Positions 12,898 to 13,557 of a DNA stretch of 13,557 nucleotides are shown piece by piece. Each line of letters begins with the position of its first letter. Within the stretch, counting starts at the first letter, position 1. Origin of the DNA: Dehalococcoidia bacterium. GTDB taxonomy: Bacteria > Chloroflexota > Dehalococcoidia > JACVQG01 > JAHKAY01. Position numbers and translations under genes: made by a program. The notes below the pieces were generated by a model, which saw only the letters and a list, made by a program, of their open reading frames with translations, was not told the DNA's origin and did not search any database. The stretch covers positions 1 to 13,557 of the forward strand of contig JASLQE010000235.1 in NCBI GenBank assembly GCA_030744635.1, given 5' to 3'.

Positions 12898-13557
12898 TTA
12901 TGCCTCCTCTAACCCCACAATGCCCACATAAATGGTGGGGCCGTCTGGGGTACCGCCTAAATTGTGGGTTAGCCCCAACTTTGGATTTTTTATCTGCCGG
13001 GAGGCCTGATGTTTACCCGGGATAAGCAACTCGTCTGCTCTACCCTGAAGCTGCGTATACATCTCATAGATCATCCGTAGCCCACTGGCACCAATAGGAT
13101 GCCCAAAGCACTTCAAGCCACCATCGGCCTGTATTGGTTGTGCGCCATCAAGGTCAAAACGTCCGGACTCAATGTCATCCCTCGTCTTCCCCACGGTGCT
13201 AAAGTGAAGGTCTTCCATAGTAACCGCCTCGGTGATGGAGAAGCAGTCGTGCACCTCGGCCATACTTATCTCATCCCGGGGGTTTATTATCCCTGCCTCT
13301 TTGAAGGCTGCGTTTCCAGCGCGGCGGTTAGCCTCAATATGGGTATAGTCAAAGTCTGTGTTGAACTTTCCGTCCTTGGGGCTAACAGAGATTTGTAGCG
13401 CCTTGACAAACACCGGCGGCTCTTTTCCTTTCCGCAGACTCCTGGCTATTTCAGGCGTAGTAATAACGGCTGCCGCTGACCCATCGCTGACACCACAGCA
13501 GTCATATAGCCCGAGGGGCCAGGCAATCAGCGGGGCATTGATCATTGTCTCCAGAGG
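12898..13557 (-). CDS. SCP2-type thiolase (acetyl-CoA C-acyltransferase family), C-terminal 219 residues; 5' end outside window
   Basis: Thiolases cleave 3-ketoacyl-CoA with CoA to acetyl- or propionyl-CoA and a shortened acyl-CoA, or run the reverse condensation. The visible part contains CGVSDGSAAAVI at 21-32, AEVHDCFSITEAV (HDCF at 103-106), QADGGLKCFGHPIGASGLR (GHP at 152-154) and LTHNLGGTPDG (197-206). HDCF with NLGG in place of a Cys-Gly motif is the SCP2/sterol-carrier-thiolase arrangement, where the second active-site Cys sits in HDCF. The N-terminal nucleophile Cys is off-window. The frame is open to the right edge, upstream of the ATG at 13545, so that ATG is internal. The C-terminus ends IVGLEEA. 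Presumably part of the same catabolic programme as the oxidoreductase and crotonase genes on this strand. Confidence 0.93.
   Translation of the reverse strand, partial: PLETMINAPLIAWPLGLYDCCGVSDGSAAAVITTPEIARSLRKGKEPPVFVKALQISVSPKDGKFNTDFDYTHIEANRRAGNAAFKEAGIINPRDEISMAEVHDCFSITEAVTMEDLHFSTVGKTRDDIESGRFDLDGAQPIQADGGLKCFGHPIGASGLRMIYEMYTQLQGRADELLIPGKHQASRQIKNPKLGLTHNLGGTPDGPTIYVGIVGLEEA

Noticed and set aside
1..13557. CRISPR arrays, rRNA genes, intact tRNA genes, toxin-antitoxin or phage-defence genes
   Set aside because: No regularly spaced direct repeats, rRNA cores or complete tRNA cloverleafs were seen by reading, and no defence-family motifs appear in the proteins.

Overview
The window is bacterial chromosomal DNA, dense with genes and moderately GC-rich. 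It carries housekeeping genes of ordinary bacterial type (uvrC, a Xer recombinase, pcm, gatB, secG) beside a set of CoA-ester and enol-acid catabolism genes. Use of the GatB amidotransferase, the heavily overlapping gene starts, and the style of the decayed serine recombinase and of the catabolic genes suggest a Chloroflexota (Dehalococcoidia-like) genome. That assignment is inference from gene content only; no rRNA or taxonomic marker comparison was possible.

Layout. (1) Positions 1-811, minus strand: the 5' part of uvrC, which runs off the left edge, preceded by a previously unlabelled 39-residue, extremely basic small protein whose stop lies one base before the TTG start of uvrC. (2) Positions 973-5735, plus strand: a tight operon of seven genes: Xer tyrosine recombinase, an RpiB/LacAB-type isomerase with altered active-site positions, a 79-residue single-pass membrane protein, pcm, gatB, secG and a SAM hydrolase (SAM hydroxide adenosyltransferase). 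Several starts and stops overlap by 1-11 bases, so translation is probably coupled. (3) Positions 5736-6110: non-coding or relic DNA with a short coding-like relic ending at a 100-bp element whose ends look like IS3-type terminal repeats, plus nested hairpins. (4) Positions 6111-13557, all genes on the minus strand: an FAH-family hydrolase, an SMP-30-type six-bladed propeller, a crotonase-family protein lacking both usual catalytic glutamates, a TMADH/2,4-dienoyl-CoA-reductase-type FMN/4Fe-4S/FAD oxidoreductase, and the C-terminal 219 residues of an SCP2-type thiolase that continues past the right edge. These genes are separated by 245-725-bp spacers and probably have their own promoters.

The catabolic genes together fit ring or side-chain degradation of an unknown carboxylic acid through CoA esters: an enoate reductase-like flavoprotein, a crotonase, a thiolase, a C-C or enol hydrolase and a lactonase-like propeller. 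The substrate cannot be told from the sequence. The spacers hold remnants of mobile DNA: a decayed large serine recombinase (10042-10421), an adjoining 136-bp segment bounded by 11-bp perfect inverted repeats, the 100-bp IS-end element, and a perfect 21-bp hairpin just after a tiny reading frame that has a strong ribosome binding site.

I did not find a convincing new defence or mobile system. The most rewarding items are the small basic gene before uvrC, the divergent isomerase, the glutamate-less crotonase, and the compact non-coding elements.
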